64,000 nucleotides of DNA from UBA5859 sp041940025 (GTDB lineage Bacteria > Pseudomonadota > Gammaproteobacteria > UBA5859), in the NCBI GenBank assembly GCA_041940025.1, contig JBGTSY010000001.1, positions 458,954 to 522,953 on the forward strand, in the 5' to 3' direction. A program made the position numbers and the translations under genes. The notes under the pieces were generated by a model. That model was given only the letters and a program-made list of their open reading frames with translations, did no database searches and had not been told where the DNA came from. Positions 8,655-18,258 of this stretch are shown here, piece by piece. How positions within the stretch are numbered: the stretch's first letter is position 1; each line of letters starts with the position of its first letter.

Positions 8655-9416
8655 ATGATCTATAGAATTTTTGTATCCACCCTATTTGTTATCTCCTTGG
8701 GTCTGTCTGGCACCGCTGCCGCAGAAAAGATGGCGTACGACCTACCGAACGGTGACTATTATGAAGGACAAATTGAAAATGGTGTGAAACAGGGTAAGGG
8801 CATTTATCGCTGGAGCAATGGCGATCGATATGAAGGGGAATGGCACAATAATCAGTTCTCAGGCCAGGGAACATTCACCTTCGCCAATCAAGATCACTAC
8901 AAGGGTCAGTGGAAAGATGGACTGTTTTCCGGAAAAGGAACCTATACCTGGGCCACCGGTAGTCGTTATGTGGGAGAATTTAAGAACGGTCAGAAGCATG
9001 GATTTGGAGAATACATTTGGGGTGAAGGAGAACGTTACGAAGGAAATTGGAAGGAAAACAAACGTCACGGTAAGGGGACTCGTTACTGGCCAGACGGAAA
9101 AAAATACATGGGGGAGTATCGTCATGATAAACGTCATGGGAAAGGGGTAATGACCTGGCCGGGAGGAGAAAAATATGTGGGCGAATACCAAAATGGCCAA
9201 CAATCGGGTACGGGTGTATTGACCTGGCCAGATGGGCATCGCTATGAAGGTCAATTTGTGAAGAATAAGAAGACTGGCGAAGGCACATTTCAGTGGCCTA
9301 ATGGCGATAAATACGTGGGCAGATTCGTTGATGATCTACCTGAAGGTGAGAGTACTTGTTATTTTTCCGGACGGGAAGAAAAGTGTATTTATCGCCGCGG
9401 TCAGCGAATCAATTAG
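8655..9416 (+). CDS. exported MORN-repeat protein
   Basis: Predicted secreted protein of 253 residues with a signal peptide (MIYRIFVSTLFVISLGLSG, cut near AAA-EK) followed by nine MORN repeats of exactly 23 residues, each of the form (Y)EGxWxNGxxxGxGxxxWxxG. A short tail with two cysteines (STCYFSGREEKCIY) follows. MORN repeats form an extended beta sheet that can bind lipids or proteins. The ATG at 8655 is preceded by GGGAG; an in-frame TTG at 8583 would add 24 residues without a binding site. It stands alone, convergent with the TolC-like gene. Confidence 0.88.
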   Translation: MIYRIFVSTLFVISLGLSGTAAAEKMAYDLPNGDYYEGQIENGVKQGKGIYRWSNGDRYEGEWHNNQFSGQGTFTFANQDHYKGQWKDGLFSGKGTYTWATGSRYVGEFKNGQKHGFGEYIWGEGERYEGNWKENKRHGKGTRYWPDGKKYMGEYRHDKRHGKGVMTWPGGEKYVGEYQNGQQSGTGVLTWPDGHRYEGQFVKNKKTGEGTFQWPNGDKYVGRFVDDLPEGESTCYFSGREEKCIYRRGQRIN

Positions 9417-9480
9417 AATGTGCTCCCACTAATAGGCAGGACGCCATTGCATCTGTCAGGGGATGTTAAGTTAGTGATGA

Positions 9481-10908
9481 CTATTCAGTCTTTGGAAGGG
9501 GTACTGTTTCCAACCATTTACTAACTTGATTGAGATCTTGCACCGTTAAATCACCTACAGCTTGTTTGAGTCGAAAATTGTGGAGAACATAGTCAATACG
9601 CGCGAGATTAAGATCTCTCTGTGCGTTTAGTAAGGTGCGTTGCGCGTTTAACACATCCATCAAAGTACGGGTACCACTTTCAAAACTCGCTTTAGTGGCT
9701 TGTACCGCCCTTTTATTGGAAACAATCGCTAATTTTTGTGCAGTGACTCTGGTAACTGCCGCGTTAACCAAGTGGAATTGATTCTCTGTGAATATTGCCA
9801 CTGAACGCTTTTGAGCATGATAGAGTTCTTCAGCCTCGCGAAACTTATAGTAAGATTGTCTCGTTGCTGCACTCACACCACCACCGCTAAAAATCGGAAC
9901 AAACAGTTCTAGACCAAGGCTTTCGGTGTCTGCTGGCGGAATAAATCCAGAGCCGTCCTCAGTGTCTACCCGGTTGATCGCACCGACAAAATTTAAAGTT
10001 GGTAGATGACCGGATTGGTTTTTTTGCGTCTCACGTTGTGCTGCTTGCACGCCTTGCTTCGAAGCAAATAGTTCTAAATTGGATTCCAAGGCGCGGGTGA
10101 TCCAAGCGTCCGTACTGTTTGGGGTCGGTTTGGAAATGGGGAATTCTGCTTTCAAACGCCCAATCTCCCGAATACTGGTGCCGGTTAGGTTTTCCAGATT
10201 ACGAAGCGCCAGTGCCAATCCACTTTTTGCGAGCAAGATTTGGGTTTGGCTCAGATCGGCGGCTGCCTGCGCTTCGAATACAGCGGTATTGGCCATCAAA
10301 CCCAACTCAAAACGTTTATTCGCCTGTTGCAGCTGGAAGTCCACCGATTGTTGTTCTCGGGTAGCGAATTCTAAGTCTTCTAGAGCACGCAATACGTCGA
10401 AGTAGGTTTCAGTGACTCTCAGAATGAGATTCTGTTGTTCTGCATCAAACTTCCATTCAGCTTGATTTCTGAGCGCTTTGGATTGTTGATAATCGTACCA
10501 GCGATCAATTTGAAACAGAGGTTGTCGGAGTCGCAGAGAAAGGGATTGGCTTCGATAGTCTATCGCCCTTTCTTGGGTAACGAAGAGACAAGTGGGGTCA
10601 AACTGGTTCAGGTTGGCTACATTAAAGTCGCAATCAGAAAGTGCGTCGGTATTAAATTCTGGTGTGCCTGGACCGTCATAGGAGTTCTCTGTATAGGTTG
10701 CCGATGCGGAGATGTTGGGTAGTAGACGAGACCGACCTATCTTGGGTAGTTCACGACCCGCTCGAAGGGCAGCTCTGGCAGCTATCCACTGGTGATCATG
10801 TTCTGTTGCCAACTCATATATGGCGGTTAGCTCCGAGGAGTGAGTGGTAGTTGGTAGAAGAGCGATTAAAGCAAGTGCCAGCGGCAAGAGACGAATTTGG
10901 TACATCAT
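9481..10908 (-). CDS. TolC-family outer membrane efflux protein
   Basis: Outer membrane channel that couples to an RND or ABC pump for export. It is a 475-residue protein with a signal peptide (MMYQIRLLPLALALIALLP) and the two-fold repeated OEP domain. Conserved segments include LRLRQPLFQ, TYFDVLRALEDLEFA and, in the second half, GLELFVPIFSGG and ESGTRTLMDVLNAQRTLLNAQRDL. I start it at the ATG at 10908; 34 further codons are open upstream but do not look like a signal sequence. It points away from the thioesterase-RND genes across 900 bases and is the likely outer membrane partner of that pump. Confidence 0.93.
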   Translation of the reverse strand: MMYQIRLLPLALALIALLPTTTHSSELTAIYELATEHDHQWIAARAALRAGRELPKIGRSRLLPNISASATYTENSYDGPGTPEFNTDALSDCDFNVANLNQFDPTCLFVTQERAIDYRSQSLSLRLRQPLFQIDRWYDYQQSKALRNQAEWKFDAEQQNLILRVTETYFDVLRALEDLEFATREQQSVDFQLQQANKRFELGLMANTAVFEAQAAADLSQTQILLAKSGLALALRNLENLTGTSIREIGRLKAEFPISKPTPNSTDAWITRALESNLELFASKQGVQAAQRETQKNQSGHLPTLNFVGAINRVDTEDGSGFIPPADTESLGLELFVPIFSGGGVSAATRQSYYKFREAEELYHAQKRSVAIFTENQFHLVNAAVTRVTAQKLAIVSNKRAVQATKASFESGTRTLMDVLNAQRTLLNAQRDLNLARIDYVLHNFRLKQAVGDLTVQDLNQVSKWLETVPLPKTE

Positions 10909-11815
10909 GTTGTTTAACTTTCTTTTAATAATTACGACTTCAATGAATTCAGAGCGAATTACCCATACAGATCTGGATCTGCCATTTTGCACTGTTGCAG
11001 GTATCCGCATTCATTTGGCCAGTATCTCAAACTTTGAACTCTCAGTCGGGCCAATCTCGATTGTGATGAATTTCAGATAATCTTCTCAGTAGTCAATTTT
11101 TCACGTTTAGAGTTTCTTCTCGTGTTATCGATTCATTTTTTACTGATAAACTCATCCTAAGGGGGCCCTATTGCTAATTTTAAGTGTGGTTAGTAAGCCA
11201 TCCAAGGGCTAATTTCTGTATCTTTAGAAAATTAACATATATTGTCATTTATGATAGCCTCGATTAAATAGTCCAAATACGATTATATTTCATAAATTGT
11301 CACAACAACTCATTGTTAGCAAACATGTCCATAGATTTCCAATGATCGCGTAATAGAACCTATGGAATGGAGTAGTCGAAACTCATAAAGACAACTATAA
11401 ATACAGGTGTTTAATCCATTTGTTGCGGAAATATTTGGTCGATAAACTAAAATGACGTTAAATTAACTGAATTCGCTTTTTATAATGACTTTAGTCCCTG
11501 GTCCTCAGTTATATTTTCCTTCAAAATGAGCAAAATCGGGTCGACACAGAGGGTCACTTTGAGACTATTCAAAAGGCACGCGATCCCTTAGCAATCATTG
11601 TAATTACTTTGTCTAAAAGTATTAGATGAAAAATATGATTATAAATCAATAGATTGAAATATCGAAAAGATGGATTGGAGACGATAAAAAGTACAGGCGC
11701 AAAAGATGGGCTAGACAGTTCTTCGCAACAGAAACTGCAATGGAATACAAAGTTTCACCTCCTCAAGCAAGAAGTGTTTTAACAATCAATACAGTTTAGA
11801 TGAGATGTTTCATTG
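10909..11815. other. long AT-rich spacer between the divergent tolC-like and thioesterase genes
   Basis: About 900 bases without a convincing gene. It is AT-rich with many stops in all frames and probably contains the promoters of both flanking genes. A 42-residue TTG-initiated frame at 11654-11782 has no ribosome binding site and is not supported as a gene. The length is unusual for this window and may be what remains of a lost gene or hold regulator sites; no clear inverted repeat was found. Confidence 0.5.
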
Positions 11816-12586
11816 ATGAGTGTTAATTTGCATAAAAATCCATGGTTCCATATACCGCGTCCTAGTGAGAACGCGCGAGTGAGACTATTCTGTTTTAGCT
11901 ACGCCGGTGGCAGCGCTCAAGTTTTCCACGACTGGCCGAATTATTTGTCAGATCAAATAGAAGTGTATGCCATTCAGCTTCCTGGCCGTGGATCCCGTCT
12001 GCTCGAAGCGCCTCTGGTTTCTATGGAAGAGTTGGTTCAAGAACTGTATTTAGCCTTGGCGGCTGAAATCAAGGTTCCCTTCGCATTTTTCGGGCATAGT
12101 ATGGGGGCGCAAGTGGCGTTCGATCTGCTTCAGCGAATGCGGGCAGAGGGGACCGCCCTGCCTAGCATGCTCATGGTGAGTGGTCGTCGGGCCCCTCAAC
12201 TTAAGCACCGAAAAAGAAAGATTTATGATTTACCTGAAGATGAGTTTAAACGAGAATTAGATCGATTGAATGGCACACCCGCAGAAGTACTTGAACAACC
12301 TGAGTTGATGGAGTTGTTAAGTCCGGCGTTGAGAGCGGATTTCCAGTTAATTGAAACATGGTGTTATCAACCTAAACCGCCAATTAACATTCCAATTGCC
12401 GCCTTTGGTGGCATCGAAGACGTGGAGGTGAGTTTTAGTGATTTGGATGCCTGGAGTCAGCAGACTGATTCTGTTTTTTCTGTGCAGATGTTTCGGGGAG
12501 ACCATTTTTTCTTGAATTCAGATAAGGAAGAGTTATTGACTCGAATTCAATATTTGTTGGCACCAGAACAGCATGCCGATGTGTAA
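11816..12586 (+). CDS. type II thioesterase (GrsT/RedJ-like alpha/beta hydrolase)
   Basis: Enzymes of this family remove wrong acyl groups from NRPS or PKS carrier proteins. The 256-residue protein shows the family N-terminus (FCFSYAGGSAQVFHDWP), LPGRGSRL, the nucleophile motif FGHSMGAQVAFDL with Ser at about 94, an Asp in GGIEDVEV near 202, and the catalytic His in FRGDHFFLN near 231. The ATG at 11816 is used; TTG at 11813 is directly before it. It lies 38 bases upstream of the RND adaptor, probably in one transcript. With the nearby PPTase this suggests a thiotemplate pathway, but no synthase is in the window. Confidence 0.88.
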   Translation: MSVNLHKNPWFHIPRPSENARVRLFCFSYAGGSAQVFHDWPNYLSDQIEVYAIQLPGRGSRLLEAPLVSMEELVQELYLALAAEIKVPFAFFGHSMGAQVAFDLLQRMRAEGTALPSMLMVSGRRAPQLKHRKRKIYDLPEDEFKRELDRLNGTPAEVLEQPELMELLSPALRADFQLIETWCYQPKPPINIPIAAFGGIEDVEVSFSDLDAWSQQTDSVFSVQMFRGDHFFLNSDKEELLTRIQYLLAPEQHADV

Positions 12587-12624
12587 AAATGCATTCTTAG
12601 AGAAAAGAGATAAAGAAGTGAACA

Positions 12625-14028
12625 ATGAATAAAACTATAAAAATATTAGTGCCCTTTATCGTATTAATAGGGAGTATGGGAGTAGCTTGGTTCCTGATTC
12701 AATTTGGTCCCGAAGTCGAGCAGGCACAAGTTGAGAAGCGTGTACCGGCTGTTAGTGTTGTGGCGGCCGAGGCCAAGACCTTAAGTATTCCTGTCTATAC
12801 TCGTGGAACCGTGATCCCTGGTACTGAAATCCAACTATCCGCCGAAGTGGCGGGAAAAATTATTAGTGTATCTAAAAATTTTAAAAACGGTGGATTTTTT
12901 AAAAAGGGAGAAACTCTATTCACCGTCGATCCGACTTTGTTTCAGTTAGACGTTAAAAAAGCTGAGGCGATGGTTGCCACCGCTAAACTAAATTATGAAA
13001 AAGCGCAAGCCAACGTAGAGGCGAATCGTTCAATCTCAGGTTTGCCTCAGACCGATTTTTCGCTCGGGATCCCACAACTGGAAGAGGCGCGCACACGCTA
13101 TGAAGCGGCTAAAGCGGATGCACAATTAGCACAAATTCAGTTACGAAGCGCATCCTTAAAAGCTCCTTTTCGTGGACGTATTCGCCAAAAATTGGTGGAC
13201 GTGGGTAAATATGTGACACCAGGCATGCCGGTGGCTATCTATTATGCGACTGCAACCGCAGAGGTGCGTTTACCGCTAACCGATGAACAGCAGAAGTTAA
13301 TTGATATCCCGCTGCAATATGAGGACAACGAGCCTTTTACCGAGCCTGTGAATGTCAGTTTCACCGATACCAGTGGTCGGTATGAGTGGCAGGGTAAGTT
13401 AGTTCGAAGCGAAGCGGGGTTTGATGAAACCAATAGATTATTTTATGTGGTTGCAGAAGTAAATGCGCCTTATAAAAGGGACCCTAGGCAACCAGAAAAA
13501 CCACCGTTTGCTGCGGGATTATTTGTCGATGCGCAAATTGAAGGACGTGTGCATGATCGGATAATAGAATTGCCACGTGAAGTATTGCATGCCAATGATG
13601 TTGTTTGGACTGTGGATGAATCCTCAAAATTGAAGAAAAAGCAGGTGGAGGTATTGCATCGAGGACGTGATACCGTTTTTATTGCAAATGGCATCAACGC
13701 CGGCGAGCAAGTGATTACCACCTTGCTTGACGTGGCAGTGGACGGTATGCAGGTGAAAATATTGCGACCTCAGATGAGAGAAAAAGTTGACAATAGTCAA
13801 TCAAAAGAACCCATACCAAGTAATGAGTCATTAGATAATCAAACTGTTGTCGTCAAAACTACCAATACTAAGACTAAAGAACAGAAATCTACTGAATTAG
13901 AAAAACCCAGTGAATCTGAATCTAAAGCCGAAGTTCGGAGTGACTCGGTTGAGGACAGCAATAGGGCGCCAAACTTGGCCGAACAGATTGTAGTTGGCAT
14001 CAAACCCATGAAGGAAACACCTAGGTGA
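12625..14028 (+). CDS. RND efflux periplasmic adaptor (membrane fusion protein, HlyD-like)
   Basis: Links an inner-membrane RND pump to a TolC channel. A membrane anchor (residues 6-26) is followed by a barrel-sandwich half motif, a short alpha-hairpin (about 105-175), the returning lipoyl half (SLKAPFRGRIRQKLVDVGKYV) and beta-barrel and proximal domains up to about residue 385. An unusual tail of about 80 residues follows, rich in Lys, Glu, Ser and Thr and predicted disordered. Its stop overlaps the start of the pump gene by four bases, so the two are translated together. The tail is absent from most adaptors I know. Confidence 0.92.
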   Translation: MNKTIKILVPFIVLIGSMGVAWFLIQFGPEVEQAQVEKRVPAVSVVAAEAKTLSIPVYTRGTVIPGTEIQLSAEVAGKIISVSKNFKNGGFFKKGETLFTVDPTLFQLDVKKAEAMVATAKLNYEKAQANVEANRSISGLPQTDFSLGIPQLEEARTRYEAAKADAQLAQIQLRSASLKAPFRGRIRQKLVDVGKYVTPGMPVAIYYATATAEVRLPLTDEQQKLIDIPLQYEDNEPFTEPVNVSFTDTSGRYEWQGKLVRSEAGFDETNRLFYVVAEVNAPYKRDPRQPEKPPFAAGLFVDAQIEGRVHDRIIELPREVLHANDVVWTVDESSKLKKKQVEVLHRGRDTVFIANGINAGEQVITTLLDVAVDGMQVKILRPQMREKVDNSQSKEPIPSNESLDNQTVVVKTTNTKTKEQKSTELEKPSESESKAEVRSDSVEDSNRAPNLAEQIVVGIKPMKETPR

Positions 14029-17000
14029 ACGCGATCATTAGATGGTTTGCATATAATCGGGTTGCAGCGAATCTGATGATGGCGCTTATCTTGATTTCAG
14101 GACTGTTAGCTTTACCAGAGATCAGAAAAGAGATCTTACCGAATATGGAAATGGATGCGATTTCCATTACGACCGCATTTCCTGGTGCCTCTCCGTCTGA
14201 TGTGGAAGAAGCCGTTTGTCAGCGCATTGAATCAAATTTACTAGGGATGGATGGAGTTAAAAATTTAACCTCTCTTGCGAGTGAAGGTATTTGTCAGACT
14301 ACTGTCGCCGTTGATTATGGGGTTAATGTTCGAGAGGTGGTAGAGAACATTAAAGTGACTGTGAGCGGTATCGGCACTTTTCCAAAAGAGGTCATCACTC
14401 CGATAGTGAAGCAAATTAAAGTCTCTCCAATGGTGGCAAAAGTTGTGGTTTCTGGCGATGTGGACGATGCAGTGTTAAAAACTGTCGCCGAAAAAGTAAA
14501 GGCAGATCTATTTGCGTTACCTGAAATCACACAGGTCTCCTTTGATAATATAAAGAAAACTGAGATATCAATTGAAGTCTCAGAAGTTGCCTTACAGCGT
14601 TATCGACTCAGTTTTGCTGAAATAGCAGCACGAATTCGCGAGTCGTCCGTCAATGTACCAGGTGGCAGTATCAATACTACTGCGGGAAAGGTTGCTGTTA
14701 GTATTCAGGGGAGACGTGCAAATGCAGAGCAATTTGAAAATATCGTTATTCGTGCATTACCTGATGGCGCACATATTAGATTAAAAGATGTTGCGACGGT
14801 GACGGAAGGGTTCGCCGTTCAGCGTATTGAAGGACGCTATAATGGCCGTCCAGCCATCGCAATCAGTGCATTTCGTACAGGTAATCAAAGTATCTTACAG
14901 ATTGCTGACTCTATGCATCAGTATGTGAATGAGCAAGAAAAAGGATTGCCGCAAGGGGTGTATCTAAATGTCTGGCAGGATAATTCAAGCTACCTAAAAA
15001 GTCGCATAAAGTTAATGTCGAACAATGCCGTCGGTGGCTTTTTCTTGGTTTGGGCGATATTAATGTTGTTCATGCGTTTTCAGCTCTCGTTCTGGACAAG
15101 CTTAGGGATCCCCATATCTTTCTTAGGAACCTTGTGGTTATTGCCTTACTTTGGCGGTTCGATCAATATGGTTTCCCTGTTCGCCTTTATCCTGGTGCTC
15201 GGCATTGTTGTTGATGATGCCATTATTGTGGGGGAACAAGTTTATACCGAACATGGTCGAGGTAAGAGTGGGACGGAAGCCGCAGTAAGCGGTGCTCAAG
15301 AAGTAGCTAAGCCGGTAATTTATGCTGTTTGCACGACAATCTTAATATTTTTACCTCTACTATTCCTCCCTGGACCACAAGGTAAATTGATGTACGCCAT
15401 TCCTCTGGTGGTGACCATTACTCTATTTTTTTCTTTGGTGGAATCCTTGTTAATTTTACCTGCCCATTTATCTACAATCCGACCTGAGAATCATCAGCAA
15501 ACAGGATGGTTTGACAGAATGCACAAGACATTTGATGACGGCATTGAAAATTTTGTCGATCAGTATTACCGACCATTTTTGAGTCGTACATTGGAATTGC
15601 GATATCTCACTGTGGCTCTCTTTGTTGGAATGATGTTTTTAACGCTTTCTTTAATGATTGGAGGGTGGCTCAAGGTCAACTGGTTTCCATCAATCGAGGC
15701 AGATGTCGCTATCGCCAATTTGAGTTTTGCCAAGCAGACGCCTCACGAGGTGACCGCTGATGCTATGCAGCGAGTGGAGCAAGCTGCTGTTGAGTTGAGG
15801 AAAAAATTGAGAGAGGAAAATGGTGAAGATCAAATTACCAATTTGGTTACCATTATTGGAATAAAAGGTGAGAATACAGGTCGAATCGTGGTGGATTTAG
15901 CACCTTCTGAAGCGCGTAAAGTCTCTGGTGAAGAAATCAGTAGACGTTGGCGGGAGACGGTCGGCGAAATCCCTGGTGCCACTGAGTTTAAAATCGAATC
16001 CACCTTAGATACCACCGGTCCCACATTAGACATAGAATTCATTGGCCAACATCTCGATGCTCTAGAATTAGCGGCAAATTCCTTCAGACGTCATTTGGAA
16101 ACCTATCCTGCTGTATACGAAATTCGTGATTCTTTACAAAGCTCGAAACAGGAGATACAGATTCAGTTAAAGCCTCGTGCCCAGGAACTGGGTCTGAGTG
16201 TGAATGAATTAGCGGCCCAAGTACGCCAGGCGTTTTACGGTACTCAGGTGCAAACCGTTCATCGAGGCGAAGAGGAGGTAGATGTCATAGTACGTTATCC
16301 AGAATCTTCAAGAGAGTCTCTGTGGCATCTGGAAAATATGAACGTCATGTTGCGATCGGGTGCCGTGGCACCTCTCCACAGTGTCGCCCTACTGTCCTAT
16401 GGCGAAGGGCCATCTGAAATCAGACGTAAAAACGGTGCCAGAACTGTTCGTGTCAGAGCCTATGTGGATAGCGGGATGGATGGCTCCGATCTTGTAGAAT
16501 CGCATGTTAAATCAGAGTTTCTAAATAAGTTAGAAAATAATTTTCCAGGAGTCAGTTGGCAACCTTCCGGTGCGCAAAAAAATAAACAGGAATTTTTAGA
16601 CTATTTATCCCGTAGTTATATTCTGGCGCTTTTGGCAATGTATATTTTAATGGCAGTGTTGTTTCGATCTTATTCGCAACCATTAATGATTTTGTGGGCG
16701 GTGCCCTTTGGTGCAATTGGCGCACTGATTGGTCACCTCTTCATTGGTATAGAGGTGACCTTGTGGTCTTTGGTGGGTATCTTTGCAGTGAGCGGGGTAG
16801 TGGTAAATGACAACTTGGTGCTGATTGATTTTATCAACAAGGATTTAGCGCGCGGCGCGCGCTTGTTGGATGCCATTAAGGATGCCGGTGCGGAACGATT
16901 TAGACCGATTGTGTTGACCTCAGTGACGACTTTTGGTGGATTAACACCAATGATGTTGGAGCAAAGCTTACAAGCGAAATTTATGATTCCGATGGCGGTT

Positions 17001-17144
17001 TCTCTCGCTTTCGGTGTGGTTTTTGCGACCTTTGTGAGTCTCCTTTTGGTGCCAGCCACTTACCATATACTAGACGACATTCAGCAATTGATCGGTGTTG
17101 CAGGGGCTAGATTTGGAGATAATAAATCAATGAAAAAGCCGTAA
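14025..17144 (+). CDS. RND-family efflux pump, inner membrane subunit
   Basis: Proton-driven exporter of 1039 residues, the usual length of AcrB/MexB-type pumps. TM1 lies at residues 14-31, followed by a large periplasmic porter loop. TM2-TM6 cluster at about 330-480 and include the VLGIVVDDAIIVGE motif of TM4 with its two aspartates at about 392. The second half repeats the pattern, with FAVSGVVVNDNLVLIDF near 930. The start is GTG, overlapping the adaptor stop. Sequence resembles the HAE1 group more than heavy-metal CusA pumps. The substrate is unknown; context suggests a secondary metabolite or lipid. Confidence 0.94.
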   Translation: MNAIIRWFAYNRVAANLMMALILISGLLALPEIRKEILPNMEMDAISITTAFPGASPSDVEEAVCQRIESNLLGMDGVKNLTSLASEGICQTTVAVDYGVNVREVVENIKVTVSGIGTFPKEVITPIVKQIKVSPMVAKVVVSGDVDDAVLKTVAEKVKADLFALPEITQVSFDNIKKTEISIEVSEVALQRYRLSFAEIAARIRESSVNVPGGSINTTAGKVAVSIQGRRANAEQFENIVIRALPDGAHIRLKDVATVTEGFAVQRIEGRYNGRPAIAISAFRTGNQSILQIADSMHQYVNEQEKGLPQGVYLNVWQDNSSYLKSRIKLMSNNAVGGFFLVWAILMLFMRFQLSFWTSLGIPISFLGTLWLLPYFGGSINMVSLFAFILVLGIVVDDAIIVGEQVYTEHGRGKSGTEAAVSGAQEVAKPVIYAVCTTILIFLPLLFLPGPQGKLMYAIPLVVTITLFFSLVESLLILPAHLSTIRPENHQQTGWFDRMHKTFDDGIENFVDQYYRPFLSRTLELRYLTVALFVGMMFLTLSLMIGGWLKVNWFPSIEADVAIANLSFAKQTPHEVTADAMQRVEQAAVELRKKLREENGEDQITNLVTIIGIKGENTGRIVVDLAPSEARKVSGEEISRRWRETVGEIPGATEFKIESTLDTTGPTLDIEFIGQHLDALELAANSFRRHLETYPAVYEIRDSLQSSKQEIQIQLKPRAQELGLSVNELAAQVRQAFYGTQVQTVHRGEEEVDVIVRYPESSRESLWHLENMNVMLRSGAVAPLHSVALLSYGEGPSEIRRKNGARTVRVRAYVDSGMDGSDLVESHVKSEFLNKLENNFPGVSWQPSGAQKNKQEFLDYLSRSYILALLAMYILMAVLFRSYSQPLMILWAVPFGAIGALIGHLFIGIEVTLWSLVGIFAVSGVVVNDNLVLIDFINKDLARGARLLDAIKDAGAERFRPIVLTSVTTFGGLTPMMLEQSLQAKFMIPMAVSLAFGVVFATFVSLLLVPATYHILDDIQQLIGVAGARFGDNKSMKKP

Positions 17145-17164
17145 ACCGATTCTCGGACTCAGCA

Positions 17165-17962
17165 CTAAAAACTCATACGAAATACTATTCCTGCGCCACC
17201 GCCTACAGCCATGGGCAAAAACAGTGGTTTTCTTTTATGATCATTTTTAAAGATAGTACCGGTCGATAAATAAGCCAATGACCAACCGAAGAGAACCTGA
17301 GAGCCGTAGTGTTTATCGTCACTTATTCGCGCCAACCCAGGAAGGGTAGAGGCTGTATAATATGCAGCACGTAACCAAGGTTGACGAGTCATACGAGCTA
17401 ATGTGATAAGAGGCAATGCGCCATATAGTGCATGTCCACTGACTCCATTATTATCGTCAAATGGTCGCCAGCTGCTAGCGCCTTCGGTGGGACGTCCAGC
17501 ACCGGTTGCGATACCCAACAAAAGATGCTGCGGCGCAGCCAATAGCGCAGCCCTCAATGCTCGGTTTCCCCATTTGCCCAGATTATTTGTGCCAATAAAA
17601 TGAAATCTTTCTGATAATAAATAAACACTCGCGTAGATTGGAAGCGAGATAAGAAGTTGGCCTGCATCACCAATTTGAGTGCCTATCTCAAATAGTTCAA
17701 GATTAGTATTGGTATTAATATGTTGTTGGAACTCAGATCTAAGCGTCGCATCCAAATTGCTGTTGGCAAACAGCGCCGCACCTAAACTGAGATAACCCAG
17801 CTGAGCTAGGTTATCTGGCTGATAATAAGCAAGATAGTCTCGCTTTATTTGCTCCTGTATTGGCAGCTGAATCTGAGCGTTGATCTGCTCGCAGACTAAA
17901 AAGAGACTGATAAGCAGCCCATAAACCGGGTAGCGGTATCTATTTTCCAATTGATTGGACAA
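17165..17962 (-). CDS. PAP2-like membrane protein with degenerate phosphatase motifs
   Basis: A 265-residue protein with an N-terminal signal or TM segment and several hydrophobic stretches, resembling PAP2/type 2 phosphatidic acid phosphatases. Motif 1 is reduced to GRP (the leading Lys is Gly). Motif 2 reads VSGH in place of PSGH. Motif 3 reads ARISDDKHYGSQ, which keeps Arg and the nucleophile His but has Gln where the family has Asp. Activity is therefore uncertain. It converges on the RND gene with 20 bases between stops. Confidence 0.75.
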   Translation of the reverse strand: MSNQLENRYRYPVYGLLISLFLVCEQINAQIQLPIQEQIKRDYLAYYQPDNLAQLGYLSLGAALFANSNLDATLRSEFQQHINTNTNLELFEIGTQIGDAGQLLISLPIYASVYLLSERFHFIGTNNLGKWGNRALRAALLAAPQHLLLGIATGAGRPTEGASSWRPFDDNNGVSGHALYGALPLITLARMTRQPWLRAAYYTASTLPGLARISDDKHYGSQVLFGWSLAYLSTGTIFKNDHKRKPLFLPMAVGGGAGIVFRMSF

Positions 17963-18258
17963 CTACACATCCTTAAGAATTTCTCCTGTTTAATTTTTAG
18001 CGTTGGCAGGATGTTTTTTATTAGGGCGGTGATGGAGAAAGCAGGCGAGCGGTATCACATCATCAGTGGGTCTGCACTAAAACAGAGCATGGGATGGGCA
18101 GTGTTCTGTACCCAAATAGTGCAATTATTCGCGACCTTAGCTATGATGCTCATGCACAAACTCGACAATAGATTGAAATATAAGAAGTTACTAATCGTGT
18201 TGAGCTGTTCGACTAGGGGACATCTAAGGTTGGAATTGGCTATTAGCTAGGAGGAAAT

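Noticed and set aside
8859..9254. 131-codon frame antisense to the MORN gene
   Set aside because: The periodic MORN codons keep the opposite strand open; the product is low in information and unsupported.
8700..9400. DNA repeat cluster resembling a CRISPR or satellite array
   Set aside because: The 69-base periodicity is coding: it matches 23-residue MORN repeats in an intact frame.
11654..11782. 42-residue TTG-started frame before the thioesterase gene
   Set aside because: No ribosome binding site and no recognisable peptide; considered as a precursor peptide but unsupported.
17951..18250. 99-codon frame upstream of the ammonium transporter
   Set aside because: It begins inside the divergent PAP2 gene start, has no ribosome binding site and no family resemblance such as PII.
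18000..18258. sigma54 promoter upstream of amtB
   Set aside because: No GG-N10-GC pair of adequate match was found in the spacer.
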